Shown here in pieces: positions 20,201 to 26,965 of a stretch of 64,000 nucleotides of DNA (positions are counted from its first letter, which is position 1; each line of letters opens with the position of its first letter). The position numbers and the translations under genes were made by a program. The stretch is from WJMD01 sp964596015 (lineage in GTDB: Bacteria > Joyebacterota > Joyebacteria > Joyebacterales > Joyebacteraceae), in NCBI GenBank assembly GCA_964596015.1, contig CAZQSB010000010.1, forward strand, positions 14,953 to 78,952, given 5' to 3'. A model generated the notes under the pieces. The model had not been told where the DNA came from and searched no databases. It saw only the letters and a program-made list of their open reading frames with translations.

Positions 20201-20512
20201 TCGCTCCGCCTGGGTTCCCTGGAGCCGGAGGCGAGGCTTGCTCTGGCGGAGTCGCTCGAAGTCGCCGGGGAGAGCGCGGCCGCGTTCGAGTCCGCCCGCA
20301 ACGCCGCGTCACAGGCTGAATCGATCGGCGACCGCGATACGGCCATCCTCGCGCATGCCCTCGCGGGGAGGACCGCCGAGCAGGACGACGCGCGCGAAGA
20401 GCACGGGGCCGCCGCGAGGCGGCTCGCCGACGCGCTCGCGTCAGAGTTCGGCGAGGAGAGCGCCTCCTACTTGAACAGACCAGATCTTCAGGCATCGCTT
20501 CCGCGGTCGTAA
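17219..20512 (+). CDS. Ser/Thr protein kinase with TolB-like domain and TPR array
   Basis: A 1097-residue PknB-type kinase. The GTG start is the first codon of a family-typical N-terminus (IGRTISHYRI). Glycine loop GRGGMGVVF, Lys40 in VAIKML, catalytic Asp133 in HRDIKPEN, and the DFGLAK magnesium loop are all intact, so the kinase (about 10-275) should be active. Residues about 305-440 resemble the TolB-N/adenylate-cyclase-associated domain that begins VLPFRNVTG. From about 460 to the end are a dozen or more tetratricopeptide repeats, many of the Kinesin-light-chain/Rapsyn type (TLSNMAVVYQ, NLINLGTVHEEMGQ). No transmembrane helix is visible between kinase and repeats, unlike classical PknB, so the protein is probably cytosolic and regulated by protein partners on the TPR face. 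Confidence 0.93.
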   Translation: MNVIGRTISHYRIDDELGRGGMGVVFAAEDVKLGRRVAIKMLPAEITGDHDRVARFMREAQATSAINHPNIATIYEIDEVDGALFIAMEFIDGRTLRELMSSCPLDAATVLDVSRQLASGLGRAHELGIVHRDIKPENVMLRPDGIVKILDFGLAKLTEETAATDETGRMPLTEAGMILGTARYMSPEQAQGLMVDARSDVFSVAAVLYEMATGRPAFPGDNRVAVQYAVVNASPEPIPSDRGLPSGFADIVARGLAKSPDDRHPNCVAMAESLRELGETVAAHPERTGAAWTVATGVVSVAADTSTSPHRSVTVLPFRNVTGAPEADWLRSGLQVMLSSDLAHTPSVRVVEPERLNAVLSDLKLEGALQFDAATVRSIAEYVNADTVVSGGFVKLGAATRVDVVVSQPATGAEKRVKVETADDAELLASVAHIAAEVLRSVETGAERDLVTTMVGEKGSRDPDAIRAYVDGLTRLYRGDNLAAAELFERATELDPGFAMAHTYLGAALTNLGRDDDAAEKLQRAVELSGDLPRTDRLFVAARQALAAGDPGRAIEALEELTTLLPNNLGAFYELALSHELVGNWDEATENLERVVSLDPKFGAALFALGRVQIKKGRSEKALEYLTGALSQSILSGNREAEATVRNAIGLAHFYLDRHDDALNHYSQSLEIKRDIGDERGMSATLSNMAVVYQVRGDFDRSVATYREALAISERLGDTQGLAENLINLGTVHEEMGQFVEALDCYKRALDIETELGDRMAEILCLNDIGNVYLTQGRIDDAQVYIERALDVRKNIGEKKGVGISLNCLGTIARLRGQYERALAKHLEALELFRETKWRTGEAETLVCMAFVMAGRGRFTAALESLEEASAVYAEMSDRSGLAVVSTALADVECSLGTCERAIERVDRALDEAEKLGNSELVAAALLTRGRLKRLTGKLDAAVSDLTTAADAAERCGTRVTLLRARIELGRALAARDAAEEARTLLSGVLEEVGSLRLGSLEPEARLALAESLEVAGESAAAFESARNAASQAESIGDRDTAILAHALAGRTAEQDDAREEHGAAARRLADALASEFGEESASYLNRPDLQASLPRS

Positions 20513-20603
20513 GAACAGGTCGACCACGTCGTGAAATCGCTTCTGGCCGAGCGCGGATAGGCCGTCTCTCCCGGGAACGTCAGGTTGAACCGCCCGGACC
20601 CGG

Positions 20604-20652
20604 GGGAGAGCCACCGGCCGTGTTTCCCGCGGGCTCTCCCTCCCGCGGGCTC
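20604..20652. repeat. inverted repeat plus overlapping direct repeat
   Basis: GGGAGAGCC (20604-20612) pairs with GGCTCTCCC (20632-20640) across a 19-base loop. CCCGCGGGCTC occurs twice in direct orientation (20626-20636 and 20642-20652). No T-tract follows, so a rho-independent terminator is not supported. It may be a transcript 3-prime structure or a binding site. Confidence 0.45.
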
Positions 20653-20770
20653 CCTGTCGACCGACAGATCTCTCCCACAGAACAGACATTCCAGACAGCG
20701 CCGGGCGAGCTCTGCGCCGCTGCTCCCGTGAGCATCGCGAAGCAGAAGAGTGTCCGTCGGCGAACGGTCA

Positions 20771-20835
20771 TTCATAAACAAATCATACGTAGACGAATTT
20801 TATTGATTGACATTGTTGGCTCAGCATGTTTGACT
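20771..20835 (+). promoter_or_regulatory. AT-rich promoter-like region of the cytochrome locus
   Basis: An AT-rich stretch contains a consensus -35 hexamer TTGACA at 20807-20812. No good -10 hexamer sits 16-18 bases downstream, so the precise promoter is unresolved and an alternative sigma factor or activator is possible. It is the only promoter-like segment ahead of the gene run starting at 20905. Confidence 0.3.
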
Positions 20836-20904
20836 CATGCGTGCTTGAGCGACACGCGGCCCGCGAGCCGCGGAGGCAGGAGGATAGCGGAAGGGAGGCC
20901 TGTG

Positions 20905-21429
20905 ATGATGAGAGAGAGACGCCTCTTCATGGTTGTCATCGTCGCGGCGGCACTGGCCGCGCTCGGAGCGCCTCGACCCGCGACGGCGCAGGAGGTCTGG
21001 TCCGGACGCACCTTCTTCTTCGAGAAGGGCGACTTCGCGAACCCCGATCTCGAGGCGAACCAGGACCGCATCACCGACAACGTCTGGATCACCAGGGACG
21101 ATCTGCGCGGCATCTACAACATCGCGCAGGAGACCGGCTACACGACCAACGTGAGCCCGGTGGACACGGAGTGGGCCACCGGCGATGCAGTCGACTACGC
21201 GACGCTCACGTTCCAGCCGTGGCAGCTTTGGCACGGAAGCAACCCGCCCGGCACCGTGGGCGTCGACGCGTGCGTTCATCTCATCACCGACGACATCTAC
21301 ATCGACATCCGCTTCGAGAGCTGGACGACGTCGGCCGGCGGCGGCGGATTCTCGTACTACCGCGGCAGAGAGGACACGCCCGTGGAGCGCGGGACGTGGT
21401 CGACGATCAAGGCTCTGTATGAGAACTGA
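20905..21429 (+). CDS. small secreted protein of unknown function
   Basis: A 174-residue exported protein. The ATG at 20905 has AAGGGAGG six bases upstream; a GTG at 20902 and an ATG at 20908 are close alternatives. The signal peptide is cleaved near ATAQ. The mature part is a small beta-rich domain with conserved-looking strings (ANQDRITDNVWITR, LTFQPW, HLITDDIYIDIRF, GGGGFSYYRG) that I recognise as recurring in secreted proteins of diverse bacteria, but without an assigned function. It is the first gene of the run leading into the cytochrome genes (93 bases to the next), so it may be an accessory or surface component. No haem motif is present. Confidence 0.8.
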   Translation: MMRERRLFMVVIVAAALAALGAPRPATAQEVWSGRTFFFEKGDFANPDLEANQDRITDNVWITRDDLRGIYNIAQETGYTTNVSPVDTEWATGDAVDYATLTFQPWQLWHGSNPPGTVGVDACVHLITDDIYIDIRFESWTTSAGGGGFSYYRGREDTPVERGTWSTIKALYEN

Positions 21430-21522
21430 GCCGCGCCAGTCCGCGGCGATGGCCAAACGGGGGCGACGCGAGCGGACGCTGCAGAAAGAGAGTGTGATTC
21501 TGGAGACAAGGGAGAGCAGACG

Positions 21523-21945
21523 ATGAAATCGAAGCTGACGGTTCTCGTCCTCGCCCTCGCGCTGGCGACGGCCGGCTGCAACGGAGGAGGCGGGACCGAT
21601 CCGGACGACAGCAATGGGATCTCCCAGGACCCATCCTTCTCCAACGAGATCCAGCCCGTCTTCACGACGAACTGCGCGTCATCGAACTGTCACGGCGCCG
21701 CAGAGTCGGCGGGGTTGAGTCTCGAGTCCGGCGAGGCGTACGCGGAGCTCGTCAATGTCACGTCGACCAGCGAGCCCGAGTATGTCCGGGTCCTGCCAGA
21801 CAGGCCGGACAGCAGCTATCTCGTGATCAAGATCGAGGGCGACCAGTCCGTCGGCTCGCGCATGCCGCTGACGGGCGGACCCTTGAGCAGCGACACCATC
21901 CAGCTCATACGGAACTGGATCAGCGCCGGAGCGGAGAACGACTGA
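21523..21945 (+). CDS. c-type cytochrome-like lipoprotein with CX4CH haem site
   Basis: A 140-residue lipoprotein. AAGGGAGAG precedes the ATG, and the signal peptide ends in lipobox TAGC (Cys19). Residues 51-57 read CASSNCH, a CX4CH haem-attachment variant known from tetrahaem cytochromes c3, rather than CXXCH. The rest matches the small cytochrome-like domain that follows such motifs: VRVLPDRPDSSYLVIK, then GSRMPLTGG with Met as a possible axial ligand, and a final amphipathic helix ending in a WISAGA-type motif. The domain is clearly paralogous to the N-terminus of the next gene, which instead has CXXCH. The stop overlaps the next ATG by one base. It probably sits on the periplasmic face of a membrane as an electron carrier. 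Confidence 0.8.
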   Translation: MKSKLTVLVLALALATAGCNGGGGTDPDDSNGISQDPSFSNEIQPVFTTNCASSNCHGAAESAGLSLESGEAYAELVNVTSTSEPEYVRVLPDRPDSSYLVIKIEGDQSVGSRMPLTGGPLSSDTIQLIRNWISAGAEND

Positions 21946-23231
21946 TGGCGAGAACGCGTCTTGAATGCACAGCGTCCGTGACGTGCACCCTGGTCGTGCT
22001 CGCGGCGCTCTCGTGCGGTCTTCCGGCAACGGCCGCCGCGGCCGAGCACGGTCCCATCGCCGGGATCTTCTCGGGAAGCTGCGTTCGCTGCCACGGCGGC
22101 GATGATCCCGCGGCCCGCCTCAGCCTGGAGGAGGACGAGTTCAGGGAGTCGCTCGTGGGGGTCGAGAGCTCACAGGAAGACCTCGCGCTCGTCCATCCCG
22201 GACGACCGGAGCGGAGCTACCTTCTGATGAAGGTCGAGGGAGACGACCGCATCAGCGGGTCCAGGATGCCGCTCGCGGGCGAGCCGTTGAGCGACGGCGA
22301 GGTCGAGACGATCAGCGAGTGGATCCGCGGGCTCGGGTCCTCGTCGGACGGAAAGACCGGCGACAGCTCGGAGGGCAACGGTGCACCGGACGGCGGGAGC
22401 GAAGGACACGACCACGGCGACGCCGCTCCCGGCGACGAAGGGTCCGCGGGTTCCTCGAACGGCCTTGGTGACGACCCCCGGAACAGCGAACCGGGAGGCT
22501 TCGCGGGCACGAGGCTCCTGAACCTGCCGACGACCACGCCCATCGGTGACCATGAGCTCCTCTTCAGGGTCAGCCACAGGTTTCTGCCGCCCGTCACGAG
22601 CGACTACGACCCCTTCTGGTACGGCTTGAACGGACCGGCGCACGTGCTTTTGAGTCTGGGCTACGGTGTGACCGACCAGATCAGCGTCACGCTCTCCCAC
22701 AGCAGCCTGTTCCACGAGTACGAGCTGTCAGCGACCTGGCTTCCCTTTCCCGCGGGGAAAGGAGGTCCGCTGTCCGCCGGACTCATCGTCGGGGGCGGTC
22801 TCATGAGCGCCACGCAGGAAGGCGAGGACATCTGGACCTCGGAGAATATGCGGTTCTCCGTCCAGGCTCCGCTCTCCTGGACCCCGACGGAGAGGTTCTC
22901 GCTGCTCGTCGTGCCCGGGTACGCGACGAACGCGAATCACTGGGAGGAGGACTCGGAAGGGACGATGGGTGTTGGTGCTGGTGCCCGGGTCCTCCTTCTC
23001 GACAGGCTTTCACTGGCGGCTGAGTGGACGACCGTTCTGGAGGGCTACGAGGCGGACGACGACAACTACGGCTTCTGCCTCGAGTACGAGATCGGAGGGC
23101 ACGTGTTCCAGGTCCTGGCGTCGAACGGGACCGGGCTTACGACCGGTCAGTATCTGCCCGGGGCCTTCGAGGAACTCGGCTCATCGGACCTCCGGCTCGG
23201 CTTCAACATCTTCAGGACCTTCTGGCTCTAG
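21945..23231 (+). CDS. monohaem cytochrome domain fused to a DUF5777-type outer-membrane beta-barrel
   Basis: A 428-residue exported protein, translationally coupled to the preceding lipoprotein (TGATG). After a signal peptide, residues 46-50 are CVRCH, a canonical haem c site. The following ~90 residues parallel the preceding lipoprotein, including a SRMPLAGEPLSD stretch with a possible Met ligand. A low-complexity Gly/Asp/Ser/Glu linker (about 125-185) leads into a beta-barrel that starts with LLNLPTTTPIGDHELLF, the entry motif of DUF5777-type barrels, and ends in LGFNIFRTFWL with a terminal hydrophobic strand. Barrels of this family are often found near cytochromes. Here the cytochrome is on the same polypeptide, suggesting a haem delivered to, or held in, an outer-membrane pore. 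The electron-transfer role is inferred. Confidence 0.82.
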   Translation: MARTRLECTASVTCTLVVLAALSCGLPATAAAAEHGPIAGIFSGSCVRCHGGDDPAARLSLEEDEFRESLVGVESSQEDLALVHPGRPERSYLLMKVEGDDRISGSRMPLAGEPLSDGEVETISEWIRGLGSSSDGKTGDSSEGNGAPDGGSEGHDHGDAAPGDEGSAGSSNGLGDDPRNSEPGGFAGTRLLNLPTTTPIGDHELLFRVSHRFLPPVTSDYDPFWYGLNGPAHVLLSLGYGVTDQISVTLSHSSLFHEYELSATWLPFPAGKGGPLSAGLIVGGGLMSATQEGEDIWTSENMRFSVQAPLSWTPTERFSLLVVPGYATNANHWEEDSEGTMGVGAGARVLLLDRLSLAAEWTTVLEGYEADDDNYGFCLEYEIGGHVFQVLASNGTGLTTGQYLPGAFEELGSSDLRLGFNIFRTFWL

Positions 23232-23271
23232 TCTGAACGAAAAGAACATCGCTCTTCTGAAGGGGGACGAC

Positions 23272-23655
23272 ATGGGACGAGCGAAGTGGACGTATCTCGC
23301 GGCGGCCTGCGCGGCGCTCGTCATCGGCCTCGCCGCGGCGGCCGTCGGGCAGGAGGACATGTTCGACGGAGGCTACATCTACCAGAGGTCGTGCGCGACG
23401 TGCCATGGGTCGTCGGGAGAGGGGATCGGTCTCTTCGGTCCTCACCTCCGCGGGAATGCCTTCGTCACATCGAGCAGTATGGACGCGATCGGCGAAGTCA
23501 TCCAGATGGGAAGGAAGTACCGCAACAAGCACCACCCGGAGTACAGCGGCATGCCGAGGTTCCAGTTCATCCGGGGAGGAGACCTCCGCGCGCTCATTGA
23601 CTATGTCGGCGGGCCTCTCCAGGAGATGGAGGGAGACGTCTCACATCATGAGTAG
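23272..23655 (+). CDS. small monohaem c-type cytochrome
   Basis: A 127-residue periplasmic cytochrome. AGGGGG lies upstream of the ATG at 23272, and a signal peptide is cleaved near AVGQ. The haem site is CATCH (Cys41-His45), followed by GSSGEGIGLFGP, the usual class I cytochrome loop, and a plausible axial Met in SGMPRF. The C-terminal helix (DLRALIDYVGG) matches class I folds. It lies 40 bases after the barrel fusion and 96 bases before the Cyc2-like gene, so it is well placed to shuttle electrons between an outer-membrane cytochrome and the inner membrane. No cytochrome maturation genes lie in the window. Confidence 0.9.
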   Translation: MGRAKWTYLAAACAALVIGLAAAAVGQEDMFDGGYIYQRSCATCHGSSGEGIGLFGPHLRGNAFVTSSSMDAIGEVIQMGRKYRNKHHPEYSGMPRFQFIRGGDLRALIDYVGGPLQEMEGDVSHHE

Positions 23656-23751
23656 CTCCTCCCCGGACGCCTCGCGCGGCATACGTGCGGGGGACCTCGC
23701 GCGAAGGAGTCGAGAGAGGTACAGCGTAACCGAAGCGACGGGAGGCACACG

Positions 23752-25131
23752 ATGATCCGACGAATCGCTCTCGGCGCGGCGCTCCTCACAGTCGTGGTCG
23801 CGTTGCTCCTGCTTGTGGGCGCGCCGCGCGAGGCGAGGGCCGTACCCAGCTTCACCAGGCAGACGACGATGAGCTGCAACCAGTGTCACACGATTCACGG
23901 CGGTCCCGTACCGAACTTCACGATGACCGGGAAGAAGTTCCGGGCGCTCGGGTACAGGACGCCGCACGGACGCGAGGAGATCACGTCGGGCGTCGAGGGA
24001 GACATGGGCGAGCGGCTGACGCTGCCTCTTCTCGATTACCTGTCGTTCCGTCTCCAGGGAACGCTCGCGAGCGTCGCGAAGTCGCCCGTGACCGAAGAGT
24101 GGGGCGAGGTCTCGACGAACCCGACCTCCCGCGTCTCGTGGTTCTTCACGGGACCCGTCGGCGACAACTTCGGGCTCTGGAACGAGTGGTACATCGTTCC
24201 GCTCGGAAGCGAGAACGAGGAGTGGTCGCTCGGCCTCGCGTCGTTCGACGAGCTGGATCTCCGGTACATCCTGAACCCCGATAATCCCGACTACACGATC
24301 GGGATAGCCCTGAGCAACCAGGGGGTCAACGAACTCTGCGGCTTCGGGCCGTTTCCGGTCTACATCGGGGGAGGAGAGATCTCGCGCGGCTCTGTGCGGG
24401 GCTACGCTCACCCCAACTTCGGGAATCTGATGCTGAACGGCTGGATGTACGACCGGTGGACCTGGACGGTCGGAGTGAACACCGGCGACAACAACCTCGG
24501 ATGGGACTACGCCAACGTGCAGGGGCAGCTCGCCTACGCGTTCTTCAACACGAACGCGAACGAGCTCTGGCTGAACGTCGTCGCTCGAAGCGGAACAGAT
24601 GTCATTCCGCTTGTCACCGACAACTACGTACCCACGGGAGAGCGCGACTGGGCCTACCGCGACGCAATCGGGGGAATCTCCGCGACCCGTCCGGGCGAAG
24701 CTCCGGGTCCCTACCTCTCGACCGACATCGACAGCGCGACGAGCGCGACGGCCGAGGTGCGGTGGTCCAGACAGGATTGGGGCCCTCACAGCTTCGAATG
24801 CGTTCTGAGGTACGGCCTCAACACGGAGGAGTACCGCGACGGCGCGTCGACCGACCTCAACACCCTGGGGTTCGTGCTCCTGTACGGCTGGAAACACACC
24901 TACTATCTCAAGCCGTTCGTGATGTCCCGGATCACGCATGAGTTCACAGACCACGCGGGGGAGAAGTACGACATCGACTCATCGCCCGAATACGGCATCA
25001 ACCTGGGGTTCAAGCCGCACGAGAACTTCCTGATCAACCTGGAATGGCAGAACCTCCAGATCATGTCGATCGAGGACGACGCTCTCGACGGAGGCGCGCT
25101 CGTCCGACTCTACATCGACTACCTGTTGTAG
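23752..25131 (+). CDS. Cyc2-like fused monohaem cytochrome-porin (outer-membrane beta-barrel)
   Basis: A 459-residue exported protein. The signal peptide ends at Ala30 (REARA), and only 12 residues later comes the haem site CNQCH (Cys42-His46) within the string SFTRQTTMSC. This is followed by a short element ending GKKFRALGYR and then about 370 residues of alternating hydrophobic/polar beta strands, ending LVRLYIDYLL. A single haem immediately after the signal peptide, plus one large barrel of about 400 residues, is the layout of Cyc2, the outer-membrane iron oxidase family of neutrophilic and acidophilic iron oxidisers, and of related uncharacterised cytochrome-porins. Function could be electron uptake from, or delivery to, an extracellular donor or acceptor. 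The substrate is not predictable; family assignment rests on architecture and short motifs only. Confidence 0.68.
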   Translation: MIRRIALGAALLTVVVALLLLVGAPREARAVPSFTRQTTMSCNQCHTIHGGPVPNFTMTGKKFRALGYRTPHGREEITSGVEGDMGERLTLPLLDYLSFRLQGTLASVAKSPVTEEWGEVSTNPTSRVSWFFTGPVGDNFGLWNEWYIVPLGSENEEWSLGLASFDELDLRYILNPDNPDYTIGIALSNQGVNELCGFGPFPVYIGGGEISRGSVRGYAHPNFGNLMLNGWMYDRWTWTVGVNTGDNNLGWDYANVQGQLAYAFFNTNANELWLNVVARSGTDVIPLVTDNYVPTGERDWAYRDAIGGISATRPGEAPGPYLSTDIDSATSATAEVRWSRQDWGPHSFECVLRYGLNTEEYRDGASTDLNTLGFVLLYGWKHTYYLKPFVMSRITHEFTDHAGEKYDIDSSPEYGINLGFKPHENFLINLEWQNLQIMSIEDDALDGGALVRLYIDYLL

Positions 25132-25162
25132 GTGGTCGCTCACACAAGAAGGGAGCGGGACC

Positions 25163-25324
25163 ATGGCTGAGATGTCCATCAAGTGCAAGTCGTGCGGCCA
25201 CGAGGTCAGCGCCGAGAGCGAGGACGCTCTCGTCAAGAAGATCCAGCAGCACAACAAGGAGCACCACGACCAGGAGACCTCCGAGGAAGAGGCGCGAGAG
25301 GCCATCCGCAAGAGCAATCCGTAG
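25163..25324 (+). CDS. 53-residue C2H2-type zinc-finger-like protein (DUF1059-like)
   Basis: A small acidic, highly charged protein. The ATG at 25163 has GGGAGCGG upstream and lies 31 bases after the Cyc2-like gene. The pattern Cys8-x2-Cys11 (CKSCGHEV) and His30-x3-His34 (HNKEHH) matches a C2H2 zinc site of the type in short DUF1059-like proteins. The tail is Glu-rich. No signal peptide, so it should be cytoplasmic. The operon position hints at a regulatory or metal-sensing role, but nothing in the sequence proves it. Confidence 0.75.
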   Translation: MAEMSIKCKSCGHEVSAESEDALVKKIQQHNKEHHDQETSEEEAREAIRKSNP

Positions 25325-25326
25325 CA

Positions 25327-25487
25327 CATCCGGTCGTTGCGACCGGATGGAAGAACGGCGCAGAACGGCACCGAAGCGAGTCCCTCCCTGCGCCTCAGTG
25401 GTCTCCGCCTGCGGCGACCCGAGGGCGGGGAGGGACTCCTCTATGTGCTGCGCTGAGGCATCCGGCAGCGTGAGGGACGCGTGCCGG
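25327..25487 (+). other. cluster of three hairpins between the cytochrome genes and the flavoprotein gene
   Basis: Three inverted repeats lie in tandem. First, CATCCGGTCG/CGACCGGATG (25327-25349): a perfect 10-base stem with a 3-base loop. Second, GAGTCCCTCCC/GGGAGGGACTC (25378-25438): a perfect 11-base outer stem, with inner CGCCTC able to pair with GAGGGCG. Third, CCGGCAGCG/CGC-TGCCGG (25462-25487): nine pairs with one bulge. None has a T-tract. They could be a processing or stabilising element, an attenuator, or a structured leader for the gene at 25562. I do not recognise a known riboswitch. Confidence 0.55.
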
Positions 25488-25561
25488 TGAGGCCGCTCTG
25501 TCGTCGCCGCGCGACGGATGTCGACGCGGCTCGGTGACCCATGAGGGAAGGTGCACGATCC

Positions 25562-26932
25562 ATGACTGAATATGATGTCCTCGTCATCGGTTCGGGGAGT
25601 GGAGCAACGATCGCCGAACGGGCGCTCCGCGAGGGACTCAAGGTCGCCATCATCGACCGCGGCCCTCTGGGTGGAACCTGCATGAACGTCGGTTGTGTGC
25701 CGTCCAAGATGCTCATCTTTCCGGCGGACAGAGTCATGGAGATCCGCGAGTCGGGAATGCTCGGCGTCGATGCGCACATCGACGGCATCGACTTCGCGGA
25801 CATCATGGAGCGTATGAGGCGCGGCGTTCGGAACCGACGACGGGCATTCGAACGCAATCTCCATTCCGCGGACCATCTGACGGTCTATGAGTCCGATGCC
25901 AGATTCGTCGATGAGAGAACGCTCGAGGTGGAGGGAAAGCGCGTCCGGGGACAGAAGGTGTTCGTCGTGAGCGGGGCCCGGCCGGTCGTGCCGCCCATCG
26001 ACGGGCTCGACTCCGTTGACTACCTGACGAACGAGTCGGTGCTCGAGCTCGAGAAGAGGCCCGAGAGCGTCGTCATCGTCGGCGGAGGATACATCGGTGT
26101 CGAGTACGCCCACTTCCTGTCCGCCATGGGAGTGGAGGTTACCCTGATCGAGATGGGAGACCGTCTGGTCCCGGCGGAGGAGAGGTCGGCGTCCGAACTG
26201 CTCGAACGTCGGCTCTCGGAGCGGATGACGGTGCTGACGAATACAACGGTGACATCGATCGGCCGCGACAAGGACGGCATTATCGCGCGTTCCGAGAGCG
26301 AAGGCGGCGAGGAGGGAACGCATCGCGCGACCCACCTCATGCTGGCGGTCGGGCGCAGGTCGAACGCCGACATTCTCGACGTGGAGAAGGGTGGCATCGA
26401 GACCGACGAGCGAGGGTACATCAAGGTGAACGACCGGCTCGAGACGTCCGCGGAGCGGGTATGGTCGTTCGGTGACGCCATCGGCAGAGCGATGTTCACT
26501 CACGCGGCGAACCGGGAGGCCGTGATCGCCTGGTACAACGCGACGCACGATGAGCCGATCGAGATGGACTACTCATCCGTACCACACGCCGTCTTCTCGT
26601 GGCCGCAGATCGCGTCGGTCGGCCTGACCGAGCTGGAGGCGCGCGAGAACGGGCTCGACTACCTCGTCGGCGAACTCGGGTACTCTGCCGTGACCAAAGG
26701 AGAGGCGATGCGCGCGTCCGACGGGTTCGCGAAGGCGCTCGTCGAGCGCGGGACCCGCAGGGTCGTCGGATTCCACATCGCAGGCCCTTACGCCCCGATA
26801 CTCATCCAGGAGGTCGTCGACGTGATGGCCGATCGCGGCACCGTCGACGACATCACAACCGCCATCCACATTCACCCGGCGCTTCCCGAGCTCATCGTGG
26901 ATGCGCTGGAGAGTCTCACGGAGCCCGAATAG
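25562..26932 (+). CDS. FAD-dependent pyridine nucleotide-disulfide oxidoreductase (dihydrolipoamide dehydrogenase-like)
   Basis: A 456-residue cytoplasmic flavoenzyme. The start at 25562 follows GGGAAGG at a ten-base spacing. The FAD-binding GSGSGATIAE lies at residues 10-19, and the redox-active disulfide Cys40/Cys45 in GGTCMNVGC. The NAD(P)-binding motif is VGGGYIGVEY, the second FAD motif is FGDAIGRAMFTH, and a C-terminal HIHPALPE element supplies the catalytic His-Glu pair. This set is complete for the dihydrolipoamide dehydrogenase/mycothione reductase/mercuric reductase group. No metal-binding N-terminal domain is present and no 2-oxoacid dehydrogenase genes are adjacent, so E3 function is not supported by context. 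A reductase linked to the neighbouring electron-transfer proteins or to a low-molecular-weight thiol is possible. Confidence 0.88.
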   Translation: MTEYDVLVIGSGSGATIAERALREGLKVAIIDRGPLGGTCMNVGCVPSKMLIFPADRVMEIRESGMLGVDAHIDGIDFADIMERMRRGVRNRRRAFERNLHSADHLTVYESDARFVDERTLEVEGKRVRGQKVFVVSGARPVVPPIDGLDSVDYLTNESVLELEKRPESVVIVGGGYIGVEYAHFLSAMGVEVTLIEMGDRLVPAEERSASELLERRLSERMTVLTNTTVTSIGRDKDGIIARSESEGGEEGTHRATHLMLAVGRRSNADILDVEKGGIETDERGYIKVNDRLETSAERVWSFGDAIGRAMFTHAANREAVIAWYNATHDEPIEMDYSSVPHAVFSWPQIASVGLTELEARENGLDYLVGELGYSAVTKGEAMRASDGFAKALVERGTRRVVGFHIAGPYAPILIQEVVDVMADRGTVDDITTAIHIHPALPELIVDALESLTEPE

Positions 26933-26965
26933 ACTCAGGGGGCTCACAACAAGGAGGTGCACTGC

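Larger units (their letters stand above)
20513..20904. other. 392-base intergenic region before the cytochrome locus
   Basis: No convincing gene is present. Its left part is GC-rich and contains an inverted repeat and a direct repeat. Its right part (about 20764-20830) is a conspicuous AT-rich island in otherwise GC-rich DNA. It separates the kinase gene from the cytochrome cluster and is the obvious place for termination of the first and the promoter of the second. Confidence 0.6.

Noticed and set aside
25327..25349. Perfect hairpin as a rho-independent terminator
   Set aside because: No T-tract follows (the next bases are GAAGAACGG), so it was recorded as part of a structured region instead.
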